Positions 45,501 through 56,258 of a stretch of 64,000 nucleotides of DNA are shown here, piece by piece; the stretch's first letter is position 1; every line of letters starts with the position of its first letter. Position numbers and translations under genes: made by a program. Source of the DNA: Madurella fahalii (lineage: Eukaryota; Ascomycota; Sordariomycetes; Sordariales); NCBI GenBank assembly GCA_029876055.1, contig CM056877.1, forward strand, positions 4,216,001 through 4,280,000, read 5' to 3'. Under the pieces are notes generated by a model. That model did not search any database. It was not told the DNA's origin and worked only from the letters and a program-made list of their open reading frames with translations.

Positions 45501-48500
45501 GCCGCTCGTTGATCTCCCCTCGTACCCATGGGACCATTTTCACCGATACTGGACCGAGTCGCGACTCAGTCGGAATTACCGCCTACGTCGTTTTGGCCGC
45601 CATGACCTTCTCGGAGCGCCTGCGGCCGACGCAAGTGCGAAGCAGCCTCGTTGGCGCAATATACTCAGGGTCCAGGATCAGCCCTGGCTTCGACACCACG
45701 TCGTCCAGTCCAGCATTCTCTTTCCCGCCGCGGGCAGTCTTGCTATGGTCCTCGAAGCCGTTCAACAGCTCGCCTCGAACGGCAAGCGCCTGATCGAGAG
45801 CATCAAGCTGCAAGATGTGCGCATCACCAAAGCCATTGTCATTCCAGACGACCAGGCGGGAATCGAGGCAGTGCTGCAGCTACACTACCACGACGACTCG
45901 AGCGACGACAGGGAGGACTCTTGGGACTTTTCCCTGCAGAGCTGTTCGGACAGCCGCTCCCTGGACCCAACCAGCTCGGGACGCGTCACGGTGCGGTATG
46001 CACCAACCGAAAAATTACAAGAAGAGGCATGGACCACGGGCAAGAAGCTGTTATGGCAAACGGCGAAGGCAGAGTACGCGACGGCCCTCGAGAACTGCGT
46101 GCAAACCATCGACCCGGGTGCCTTCTACAAGGCTATTCACGATGCGGGACTGCAGTACGGTCTCCTCTTCCAGGGACTGGCCGAGATAGCTACTGGATCC
46201 GGTCGCTGCACAACGACGGTCAAGATCACGGACACCAAGGCATCCATGCCGGCCGGTGCCCAGAGCGCGCACCTCATCCATCCGACGACCCTCGACGTCA
46301 TCTTCCACTCCATGTTCACAGCCATGACAGATCGAGGAGAGAGCAAGCTTGGATTTAAACGTGCTGCGGTTCCCATTTCATTTGACAGCCTGATCTTCTA
46401 CACAGGCATACCCAGCATGGCCGGCGATCAGCTGCGGAGTTGCTGCCGCATTCAGCGCGATGGGTTGCACGATCTCGTTGCCGATATCTATGTTTCATCG
46501 GACATGGCATTCGACACACCCAAGATCATCGTAAAAGGGATTCGATGCAGAGAACTGCCACCGTCTGCTACAGCGGGTACTGGCAGTAACAGCACTTCTA
46601 ATGGCCCGACTACCAACGTCAAGGCGCCCGTGGGAACGCTGGTTTGGAAGCCCGATCTCCCATTGTTTGACGAGGCAAAGCTGAGAGACTACCTCGAGAG
46701 GGATTGTGGAAATTGGCCCGAATTCGTGAGCATCGTCGATCTGGCTGCCCATAAGAACCCGGACTTGGCCATCCTAGAGATTGGGCCGTCCGGTGTTGTC
46801 ATCGACTCGCTGCTGCCCATTTTGCGTGCCTCGCAGGACAAAAGGGACAAGAACATGCGTTGCTCACGTTATACCGTTCTGGTTCCGGAGACAGAAGCCG
46901 TGCCTTCCCTGAGGGAGAAGTTCTCACTCCTGTCGGGCGTGCTGTCATCCGACGCCTTGAAACCGGATGCCTGGATAAAGGCGGAAAGTCTGTACGATAT
47001 GGTCGTCGTCCACGGCGGTGTATTAGCCGACGAGCAAATCCAGCAACTTAAGAAATGTGTTCGCGTTGGAGGAAACTTACTCGTCCGGGGACGACTAGAG
47101 GACGATTCAGAGTCCTCCTGGGCCATCATCTACCAATCGCCAACGTCAGGCTGGTGTCTCGCGAGAAACAAAATCGAAATGGTCCCTTCGGCTATCATCC
47201 AGCCAGTAGTGTTGATCGAACCTGCCGAGCCCAGTTCCGAAGTCTTGGAAATCTCCCACCAACTATCGTCGCAGCTCGCTTCACTGAAAATAGCCACTGA
47301 AACAATTCAATGGTCAGGAGAACTCGAACTTGAGCGTGTCCAGGGGAAGACGCTCGTCTCTCTTTTGGAGATACAATCCGCATTCCTTCAAGACATTTCT
47401 GCCCAAGACTTTGCGGCTCTCAAGACGCTGCTTCTCAACAGCGCGCGAGTGTTGTGGGTGGCCAAGGGCGAGGATCCGGCCATGCAGGCAGCCATGGGGT
47501 ATCTGCGTGTCCTCAAAAACGAGAACATCAACCTCGACCTGAGGTACCTTCTCTTTGAGGACCATGCTGGCCGCTCGCCAACCGACGTCGTGCAGATGCT
47601 GGTTCCTGTGGTCGTTTCGCCCACGACAGATCGGGAATATGTGGAGCGCAACAGATGCCTCTGTATCAACCGATGGGTCGATGATGACCATCTCAGCCGC
47701 ATCATGACCGCCGGAAACGAGGACGCTGAGCAGAAGCACGTAGAATCGGAGCGGCTCCGTCTGGGCGATGTCAAAACACCCCTGAGACTCCTCTGGTCTT
47801 CGGTATTCCACACCGCCGATGATGCCTCATCCTCTCCCCTAAACGCCGAAGAGGTGGAAGTCCAATTGAAAGCCATTACCGTCAACTCTCCAACACAATC
47901 AATGATACAATTTGCCGGGCTTATTACCAAGACCGGCAGTTCCTGCAATCGTCTCCGCCCAGGCGATGCCGTTTGGGGATGCGTGGCCGCCGATGCTCCT
48001 CGCACCGTCTTCCGCGTCAAGCAGTTTCTTTGCCAGCTGCTGCCCCCGGGCGGAAAGTTTGAAGAGGCAGCAAGCTGGGCCCACTCGTTAGGCACAGCGT
48101 ACGGAGCCCTGATGGACACGGCCAGACTACAAGAGGGTCAGACCGTATTGATCCAGGCAGCTGCTAGTGTTGTCGGTCAGTTTGCCGTCCAACTGGCGCA
48201 ACAACTGAAGTCAGTAGTCCTGGTGATGGTGAGCAACGGAGAGCAGCGCCAGACCGTGCTAGATCTAGGTGTTGCGTCTGAATATGTCCTGGAGGAAGGT
48301 GATCCGGACCTCGAAGCTGCTGTCGACGGTCTTACCCATGGAAAGGGCGTTGACGTGATTCTGCACCAGTCTTCGACTCGGAAATTACTGCAGCGCCTGG
48401 GGAGCTGTGTTACTGCGACTGGTGTTCTTGTGGACGTGGATCCCCTGAATCATGACGACGCAGCACTTAGCGCCCGTTTGCGTCGAGACGCCCGCTATTC

Positions 48501-49896
48501 CCTATTTGACTTCAGCAAGATCATGCGCGACGATCCGTCGAAGTTGGGGGGCATTCTTCAAAGCGTAGCGGTGCTGCTGTCACAAAATAGCTTTCAGCAA
48601 CCAGTACCGCAGACGACATGGCGAGCTTCACAGATGGAAGAAGCACTCGACTGGGCCCGCTCGCACCCACAGGACACGGCCATCCTGTGTTTCGACGCGG
48701 ACGATATGGTTCCCGTTACTGCGGATTTCGCCAATCCGCTGGCTCTCGATGCCGAAGCCACGTATCTACTCGTCGGCGGGACGGGCGGTTTAGGTGCCAG
48801 CCTCGCCACTTTCCTCGCCCGCAACGGAGCCCGCCATCTCGCCGTCGTGTCTCGATCGGGGCCGTCCTCTCGGAACGCCTCTTCCTTCACACAGGACCTA
48901 GCCTCAATGGGCGTCCAAGCCACGCTCTACGCGGCCGACGCATCCGACGAGACAGCCATGCGGTGTGTCCTGGAGCGCTGTGCCGCCGAGATGCCCCCGA
49001 TCCGCGGCGTAGTACAGTGCGCCGCCGTGCTCGACGACTCGGTCTACCACAACATGACGCACGAGCAGTGGCGGAACGCGACGCGGCCCAAGACGCACGG
49101 CTCCTGGCTCCTGCACCGGCTCCTCCCCCGCGACCTGCACTTCTTCGTCATGCTCAGCTCCATCGCGGGCGTCGTCGGCAACCGCGGTCAGGCCAACTAC
49201 GCGGCTGGGAACACGTACCAGGACGCCCTGGCCCACTATCGCCGCGCCAGGGGACTGCCCGCCGTCGCGGTCGACCTCGGCCTCATGTTGGGCATCGGGC
49301 TGATCGCCGAGCGCGGGGGCGCCACCAACCTCAAGAAATGGGAAGCCGTAGGCGTCCGCGAGCACGAGTTTCACCGGCTCATGACGGCGGCCATTGCCGG
49401 ATGCTGGTCGAAACAGGCACTGCCGGCTCAGGTTATCTGCGGGCTGCCCACCGGCGGCGTCCTGCAATCGGAGAGGCTGGAGCGGCCGTTCTACTTTGAC
49501 GATCCCCGCTTTGCATACCTGAGGAAGAAAGATGTTGCCGCCGGCGCTGCCACCAGCACGGGACGCAACGGTGACGGCGACGATGGCGTCGAGTCGCTGG
49601 CCGAGCAGTTGGGACGGGTGCAGTCGCTTCGTGAGGCCACGGATGTCGTGAGCAGCGCCCTACGACACCGACTGTCCCGAGAACTGCAGACCGACGTCGA
49701 GAATATCGATGCCGGCCGGCCGCTGCATGGTTACGGCATTGACTCGTTGATGGCTGTGGAGATTCGCAACTGGATCGTGGCCCATTTGCAGGCTGAGACG
49801 AGCTTGTTTGATGTGCTGGGCGCGGGTAGCATTCAGGCTTTGGCCGCGAGGATTGCTGCCATCTCCAAGGCGGTGCCCAGTGCTGTGCAGGAGTAG
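42549..49896 (+). CDS. Highly reducing type I polyketide synthase
   Basis: About 2408 aa from exons 42549-42675, 42728-43671 and 43741-49896. Intron 1 uses donor GTCCGA and restores NKR-SAFTKAPESRYN. Intron 2 (69 nt, GTAAGT...CAGCAG) is a multiple of three without a stop, but removing it restores the KS motif SNIGHLEGAAG. Domains: KS (Cys in DTACSSS near residue 185, HGTGT, GHLEG); AT (GHSSGEIAAAY near 672); DH (HVVQSSILFP near 1008, Ser in place of the usual Gly); a short degenerate methyltransferase (LEIGPSG near 1369, motif incomplete); ER (near 1600-1950); KR (LVGGTGGLG near 2035, SS and NYAAGN); ACP (Ser in GIDSLMA near 2359). No thioesterase domain, which fits the separate hydrolase next door. 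Product unknown. Confidence 0.93.
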
Positions 49897-50005
49897 ATTG
49901 GTTGTACCTCATAACGTTATAATTCGCGTGTTGGCAAATTACCACGCTCGAGTAAGAAATTCGGATACCTTACATACTTATACCGACACCACTACTGGAT
50001 TCAAC

Positions 50006-50370
50006 CTAGTTACGTGTCGCAGCTAGTTCTGACTGAGCATATTCCCAACCTTTGGGGTGGAAAGAGGCCATAAGATCAGCTTCGAGTACCTGCCCTAAGC
50101 CTCCATGATCAAGCCTCTGCACCTGGGCAAGAACCATGGCCCCGGCGAGGCCAGCCATCATGGTTAAAAGGGGGTTGTTGACTGCATATCCCGTTTCCAA
50201 GCCAGAACCGATCGGCGCGCAGTAGATGGCGGCGCTGGTCGTCGGCTGTCGAATGCGGTTGGCAACAGCGGGGTCACCGGCCAGCATGCCGACGAGCTGG
50301 CGCTGCTCGGCTGGGACTTTGCCCTCGCTGAAGGGTATCTCGATAAAGTCGCCGCCTGCATGAAACTCGG
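50006..50370 (-). pseudogene. Orphan 3' exon of an unrecognised gene
   Basis: Protein-like minus-strand frame, open from about 50370 (EFHAGGDFIEIPFSEGKVPAEQ) through RIRQPTTSAAIYCAPIGSG, LETGYAVNNPLLTMMAGLAG and DHGGLGQVLEADLMASFHPKG, to a stop at 50006. GC content and codon use resemble real genes. Above 50370 the sequence drops abruptly into AT-rich DNA with no upstream exon. It looks like the C-terminal exon of a truncated gene, possibly a former neighbour of the PKS, whose 3' end it faces. I do not recognise the family; an enzyme is likely from composition only. Confidence 0.45.
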
Positions 50371-51362
50371 TGTACTATCTTATATAACTCTACTAAAACT
50401 ACGTATACCTCAATAAAATCACTGCTCTAAGATGGATCTTGAAGAGTTAATTCTATTAATATATAGATATATAGGGTAGGATAGATAGTGGTTGTAAGGT
50501 CGGCTGAAGTCCCCCCCGCTCTTCTCTATTTGTAGTAGGAAGGCCATCTCCACAATTCCACTAAAACTCTGAATAAACTGCGTATATTTTGATGAGACGC
50601 CTTTGAATAGAACCACTATAAAGAACGCTATCTAACAGTATCAGTATGATCTATCGTACGTAATATCGTCTATTTTTGCTATGATATAGGAGCTGATTTT
50701 GTTTGCAACGGCCTCAGACCAGCTGGCGTGTTTTTTGTCAATGCGATTTGATTGGCTTGTTGAAGTGGGTTTATGAGAGTGGGTCAACACGTACAAAGTG
50801 GTACCTCATGCCTAGTAGCTTCGGGGGTTCGCGCACTACAAGGCGCACTCAAATAATCGAGGCGACTGACGCATCTGTGTTACCTTGGCTGCAAGTTTGC
50901 ACCGTATTCGCAAGGAGCCGACCAATGAAACAAAGTTCTCGAGGGGCACATCATTCTGCAGCAAACCCAGTCTGCTTTGTAGTGATACCGCAGTTATTAC
51001 CTTTTCTGGGAACAGGAGCCGTCCAGAACCCCCGGGGCGTCCGAGATTTCATTGCAGAGCCGCATCTACCTCCATTAGGATACGTAACGTCAGTGTGGCA
51101 AAGGGGCCACTGTTAGTATTTGCTGGAAATAGTATAGTGTAGCTAAACAGTGGGCCCTTGCCGTGCTAAAGTTACGTACCTACGCGACACTTCGACCCGC
51201 GAACCTCGGAGTATCAATGACTAACTGAACAATGGTTCTAGCTGCAACGGCTTGTCGGCCGCCCAAGTCTGTCTCAGAAAGGGTTGCAATGACTTTAACT
51301 GCTCCTACTAGACGTCCTAAGCACCGCTGCCTGGTGAACTTGGCACGCGGATGCCGATGGTC
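50371..51362. other. AT-rich spacer
   Basis: 50371-50700 is strongly AT-rich with TATATA runs and short repeated segments (CCACTAAAACT / CTACTAAAACT; CTGCGTATA / CTACGTATA), typical of RIP-worn or repeat-derived DNA. 50700-51360 has no supported gene. Confidence 0.5.
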
Positions 51363-51368
51363 TATAAA
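51363..51368 (+). promoter_or_regulatory. Putative TATA box of the small gene at 51512
   Basis: TATAAA about 149 bp upstream of the ATG, followed by a CT-rich leader (51385-51440). That arrangement is common in well-expressed fungal genes. Confidence 0.4.
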
Positions 51369-51511
51369 TGCTGTGAGTTTCCTCTCTCTCTCCTTTTCAA
51401 CGTTCCCCTTCTAGCTACTCCCGTATCATCCCACTGGCTTCTACCCCTTTGATCCTCTCTTGTCCAGCTCTCCGCTTCAAAGCAACCTCCTCGTTTGCAA
51501 ACACTACAACA

Positions 51512-51907
51512 ATGTCATTTCCGGGAAACCCTAGCACCCCTAGTTTGGACACGGGTTCCAAGGTACGTCAACGTATCAACAGGGGCTAGGTACTATTAGC
51601 TCGTGTCCTCGGGCACCTGCACCGTATTCTTAGGGATATCACGAAGGATCAATGTCTTACACGCTTGCACCAGGGTCCAAGTCAACAGCCCTCTGCAACT
51701 ACGCGCCGCGACCATCTTAGCGCACACCGGGCCACCGGTGCTAGTACCATGAATTCCTACCGTAACTCCGGGCAAGGATACATGTTCCAGCGATGGCTAG
51801 GACAGTCCCGGGATCAAGAGCCGTTCAACACTATTGATCTCGTCTCCCTCGGTGTCACCAACTACAGCGTAAAGGCTAGCATCGCCACTCCTTCTACTAG
51901 ACGTTGA
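51512..51907 (+). CDS. Small unknown protein, two exons
   Basis: About 94 aa. Exon 51512-51562 (MSFPGNPSTPSLDTGSK) joins 51674-51907 through a 111-nt intron (GTACGT...CACCAG) with the frame kept. The remainder is Ser/Thr-rich at first, then has NSGQGYMFQRWLGQSRDQEPFNTIDLVSLG and ends SIATPSTRR. No signal peptide, membrane helix or family match. Support comes from an ATG in CAACAATGTC context, good splice signals, an upstream TATA box and a CT-rich leader. It may be a stress or development-associated small protein, but nothing in the sequence proves it. Confidence 0.45.
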
Positions 51908-52689
51908 GTCAATCTGGAGATATATGTATGTATCTCACCGCCGTTTCGAAAACAGGAAGGCCGCAGTTAATGACTTGTGATCGTACACCGGACAAGACGT
52001 CTCGCTTCCCGAGATTGGCAGTCAGCCGATGAAAGGAACACACAATCTTTGAGTTCTTATCCAGGTGAGGAGGGTGGCGCTCTGGCTTTGCAGTGGTCGG
52101 TTAATAAGGTAGTTTGAGTACGGCTCTGGAACGTCGGTGGTCGGTTGTTAGGTCTTTCCTGTGGCAAGTGGGCCCTGGCCGTTTCCTTCTTGTAACTTTC
52201 TTTTTCCTTTCTTTTTCCTATTTTTTTTCTCTCTCTCTCATGCAGCCAAGTTCGGCACCCCAATGACCTGAATGGGAACGTTTTGAGTTGCCGTCAATTT
52301 GGGGTACTGGTAGTTACATAAAATGGACGCACGTCACACTGGCGAAACACAACCAAAAAATTACAGAGCCGAATGCGACCCCTTTGCGACCCTTTGCAGT
52401 CCTCAACTCTTTTTGCCTCCCCGGTCCAGATTAATGATAAATATGATCACGAGCCGCGCGACGTAATCTGGGAACCGACAGCCCAAGGAACCTTGAAGTC
52501 AGCCATCGGATTTCCCTTTTACGAAGCTTGACACGCACGACGTTCATAAGGCACTCTTTTCCAATCTCATCTCCCTTCTACGCTCTTCTCCAAATCCTCA
52601 AATCCGGGTTCAAACTATCCGCAGGCACCATGGGATCAAGGGAGAGAGACACGGGAGCCACAGGGCTGCGCTTATTCTCACCCGCCGGT
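51908..52689. other. Intergenic, no gene seen
   Basis: Contains T/C-rich runs (52195-52240) and no supported gene. The start of the AAA-ATPase remnant is not clear and may lie in the right part of this stretch. Confidence 0.45.
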
Positions 52690-55213
52690 ATCGCAGCAAG
52701 CGGGAGCTCCAGTCTACCGAGCTGACCCTGCGGTCACCGTACCTGAGCAAGGCCTTCCCGGATGTGGTTGGGCTGTACCCCGGGGTCGGCATCAGCGCTA
52801 CAGGGCGCGTTGTGCTGCACGATGTCCCCACAACACTTTTCCACTATGCTGACGAGCTGGGAGCTTACGCCGACAAATCCGATAACCCGACTCTGACGGC
52901 GCACATGAACGTGTGTCTTCAGTACATGGCCGAAACACCGAAGAAGGAGATCGGCGCGTACAATATGACGGTCCTAAATGCGACCAGCGAGCCCAGCCTA
53001 GAGCATGTCGACCTCTAGATGATCTTCAAACCCGGCGACTTGATGTACTGTATATTGCGTTGGGGAAAACAGTCCCAGGGATCAGGATCCCTTCGGTCAG
53101 AGGGCCACGGTTACCAGGATGGAGCCCCGGCGGCTGGAACTCCCGTGGGCCCATTGTTCTTTTGCACCTTAAGTAGGGCCGTCCTGGCCATTGCTTTTAG
53201 ACAGGACAATCAATTTTAGCACTCTTTTGCCATACTTGTTGCAGGCTCAATTAACGAGCTTTCCTTGCGTGCAAAGTGATCTCCCTCTGACCAGAGGGAG
53301 CTCTATATGCACATGTTGTTTTGACCTTGTTTAGGCTGCAGGGACCCAATTTGTGGTGTCGTCTGGCCTGTCTTGTCTATCTTGTCTGTCTAGCACTTTG
53401 GCCATCTTTGTCCTCCCCTTGTTTTGATGGATCTGTGGGTGTAGATGTGTGTTTCTGCACCATTTCAATATGCTGTCTGATAACGTGCCTTCAATATTTG
53501 GAACTGGAGAGGCCCAAAGTACGTCGACGACGAGTATGCGATGGCGCATCAGCGTGTATATGCATCAGTTTCGACGGAGAGCGCATCGGGCAGGTAACAT
53601 CTACTTTTACGTCGGTCCATACGATGGTTGCCGGCCCATCCCACAAACCCTTTGTTCCATTGGAGTTCCACCCGGAGAAGGACAGGGTACGAACCGAGGC
53701 GTTGTTGAGGGGCAGAAGATACCTCTCGCTGCTTGGGACCCACCACCACAAGCCGTATGACGGGTACTGTAGCCTGCATGAATTTTTCATCCAAGGGTAA
53801 AATGACCGCAGCAGGGCCTATCAGTCCAGTGTAAGCGCCCGACGAGGAGGAAGTCTGAGAAAGGCATCCAAACCCAGCCTGGCGCTGATCTAACTCGCAC
53901 GTGTCCTTCTAGTTCCGGGGATGAATAATGCTCGGCTGCGAGATGTTCCAGCAGCGATGCAGAACTAAGCTGGAATTCGTCCCTAACACGCCGATTATCG
54001 AGACCGACGCACCCCGCAAAGACCGCGGGCCGGGATGTTTCTGACGAAGACCTCATGGTTTGCAATCCCTTCATCCAGGGGTACTCCCTCGCGCACAAGC
54101 AGTGGGGACATTCCGAGGTTAGCAAGATACGGGACATCGATGTCAACGAGGATGCGTTCACCAACCTGGTTCTACCGAGCGACAAAAAGTAATTGATACC
54201 GTCGCTGGTTACGTTCAGAGAGGATGAAAACGACAACTTTGATAACTTTATCAGGGGCGAGGGAAAGGGCCTCGTTTTTTTGTTGCACGTGCCACGGGGT
54301 GTTAGAAAGAGTTTCACCGTGGGCGAGAGCACATTCTAAACATCTTAAGTGTACCTTAGATAGTGAGAGTGGGACCAGGTCAGTTGCTAACATTGAAGCC
54401 GGCCCAGCAAGCATCGCCGATAGCACAAGACGCCCGCTCCTCCCGATCTACTGTGGTCAGATTATCGGCCCGGCGTTCAGGGTCGAGTCTCGACTCGACG
54501 ACATTCTCACCTTAGCCACGAGGTGGAAAGCCCTGATCCTGCTCGACGAAGCCGACATCTTCCTGCAGGAACGAACGACGGAGGAACTCGAAAGAAACGG
54601 ATCAGTATCGTGTATGCTGCCTTACCTTACCTGACCGACTGTGCACCGCCCCGAACTAGCAGAACTCATCGCGATATAACGTGAACCGCTCCACAACCAG
54701 GCCTCTTTCGAATAGTAGAGTACTTCGACGGCATCATGTTCCTCACCACTAACCGCTTCGAAACCATCGACAACGCATTCAAGTCGCGCATCCACCTCGC
54801 CATCTCGTGCCCGCACCTCTCGGCAGACGGCAAGCGCCAGCTCTGGCAAACCTCCATCACCCGAGCCTGTGGGGGGAAGCCGCCAAGGTGGCTCAACCAA
54901 CGGTTCCTCGACAAGGCCGGGGAAGCGTCAGTTAACGGGGCGTGAGATCAAGAATATTGTGTCTATGGCGCACGGAAGGGCGCGGAATGGTCGCCGGACG
55001 ATGAAAGCTGAGGATGTGTTCCTGGGAATTGAGGCGCATGGGGCGTTTGAGGCGGACGTTAGCGCTGAGAGGATGCTACTGAGAGACCATCGGGGTGCAG
55101 GTCAACAGGCACTTCAGTTCCGCTGGACTAATGCAGTTAGCTGTTTCATACCAAGCCCCATGTGCGTCTACCGAGATGAAAATGAGGCGTCCGATTCGAA
55201 AATCTTTCTGTGA
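52690..55213 (+). pseudogene. BCS1-like AAA ATPase, decayed and split by a repeat
   Basis: Fungal AAA protein with an N-terminal DUF7025-type region. Order: STELTLRSPYLSKAFPDVVG, GRVVLHDVPTTLFHYADELG, EHVDL-stop-MIFKPGDLMYC; then repeat copy 3 (53049-53471); then GERIGQVTSTF, LLRGRRYLSLLGTHHH, DKKELIP-like and FREDENDNF segments. Next come a ruined Walker A (LLHVPRGVRKS where GPPGVGKT is expected), Walker B ILLDEADIFLQE, and FDGIMFLTTNRFETIDNAFKSR, then KNIVSMAHGRARNGRRTMKAEDVFLG. Lesions: TAG for Trp after EHVDL, several frame changes, the lost P-loop and the insertion. In fungi these proteins are often linked to NLR-like or heterokaryon loci. It cannot be functional. Confidence 0.8.
53049..53471 (+). 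repeat. Dispersed ~400-bp repeat, copy 3, inside the AAA gene
   Basis: Starts ATATTGCGTTGGGGAAAACAG and ends CACCATTTCAATAT, so ATATTG/CAATAT forms a short terminal inverted repeat in this copy. It contains CTCCCTCTGACCAGAGGGAG at 53281-53300. Flanks TACTGT (left) and TGCTGT (right) could be a 6-bp target duplication with one mismatch, but the other copies do not confirm this. It separates LMYC of the AAA protein from downstream family sequence. Confidence 0.75.
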
Positions 55214-55558
55214 TATTTTCAGCATCTACGGATGCATTTGATCTGCTAGTTTCTTACGTTAGATTCTCTTTGGATGCACTGGGCATATCAGCCGCAAGTG
55301 TCTGATACAGCTCATGTATCCGCTCAGCGTCTATGCTACCCTTCCCCTTGAGAAGCTGCAAATCTCCAATGAGATCCACCCAGATGTATAGAGGCATTGA
55401 GAGGGTATCCCGGAAGAACGAGAAAACCAGTTCCAGTGAGATATCGTGATTTTAGAAGGCAGCTTTGTGAAATTGCATCTACTGGTGCCTTGATAAATAT
55501 CTTTACCTCTTACCTGATTAGGGAGCTGGAATTTAGAATAGATTTCGGGAAGTTGGAT
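55214..55558. other. Intergenic, no gene seen
   Basis: Separates the AAA remnant from repeat copy 4. A 109-codon minus frame (55331-55660) runs into the repeat and has no motif. Confidence 0.5.
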
Positions 55559-55987
55559 ATATAGTGAAATGGTGCAGAAACACACATCTACACCCACATA
55601 CCCACCAAAAACAAGGGGGAGGGCAAAGACGGCCAAATGCCCGACAGACAAGATAGACAAGACAGGCCAGGCGATACCACCACAAATCGGGTCCCTGCAG
55701 CCTAAACAAGGTCAAAACAACATGTGCAGATAGAGCTCCCTCTGATCAGAGGGAGATCGCTTTGCACGCAGGGAGAGCTCGTCAATTGAGCTTGCAATAA
55801 GCGTAAAGAAAAGTACTGAATTGATTATCCTGTCTAAGGAGCAATGGCCAGGACGGCCCTACTTATGGTGCGAAAGAAAAATGGGCCCACGGCAAGTTCC
55901 AGCCCCCGGGACACCATCCTAGCAACTGTGTTCCTCTGATCAGAGGGACCCTGCCCTCTGGAGACTGTTTTCCCCAACTCAATATCA
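55559..55987 (-). repeat. Dispersed ~400-bp repeat, copy 4
   Basis: Reverse orientation, best match to copy 3 by eye. Starts (minus strand) TGATATTGAGTTGGGGAAAAC and ends CACCATTTCACTATA. It carries a perfect 20-bp palindrome, CTCCCTCTGATCAGAGGGAG, at 55736-55755, and a second CCCTCTGATCAGAGG half-site near its start. Confidence 0.75.
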
Positions 55988-56258
55988 CAGTAAGACGGGG
56001 CTTGCTCGGCACCACGGTGTTGTGTTCCTGATCATGGCTTTACCTTAGCATCGGCGAATAGCTTGGTCCTGGACACTCTCGGCAGATGTAGTTGAAACCG
56101 AAGGTGCAAACCAAGCTCGGATCCTACGATCTGGCAACAACAACGAAAGCCCAGCCGGACACACAACTAGCCTACTAGACGCTCCTCTAAGGCCATTGTT
56201 AGAGGTGCTCCCTCGGACCACTAGCTCGCCTGCGGGAGCCTAGAGAGGCAGTGGCGGA
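55988..56258. other. Short spacer
   Basis: Between repeat copy 4 and a tentative small gene. Nothing recognised. Confidence 0.5.

Noticed and set aside
48618..49499. 293-codon plus-strand frame and 187-codon minus frame over the PKS 3' half
   Set aside because: Overlap the KR/ACP coding region in other frames and are Arg-rich, as expected for shadow frames.
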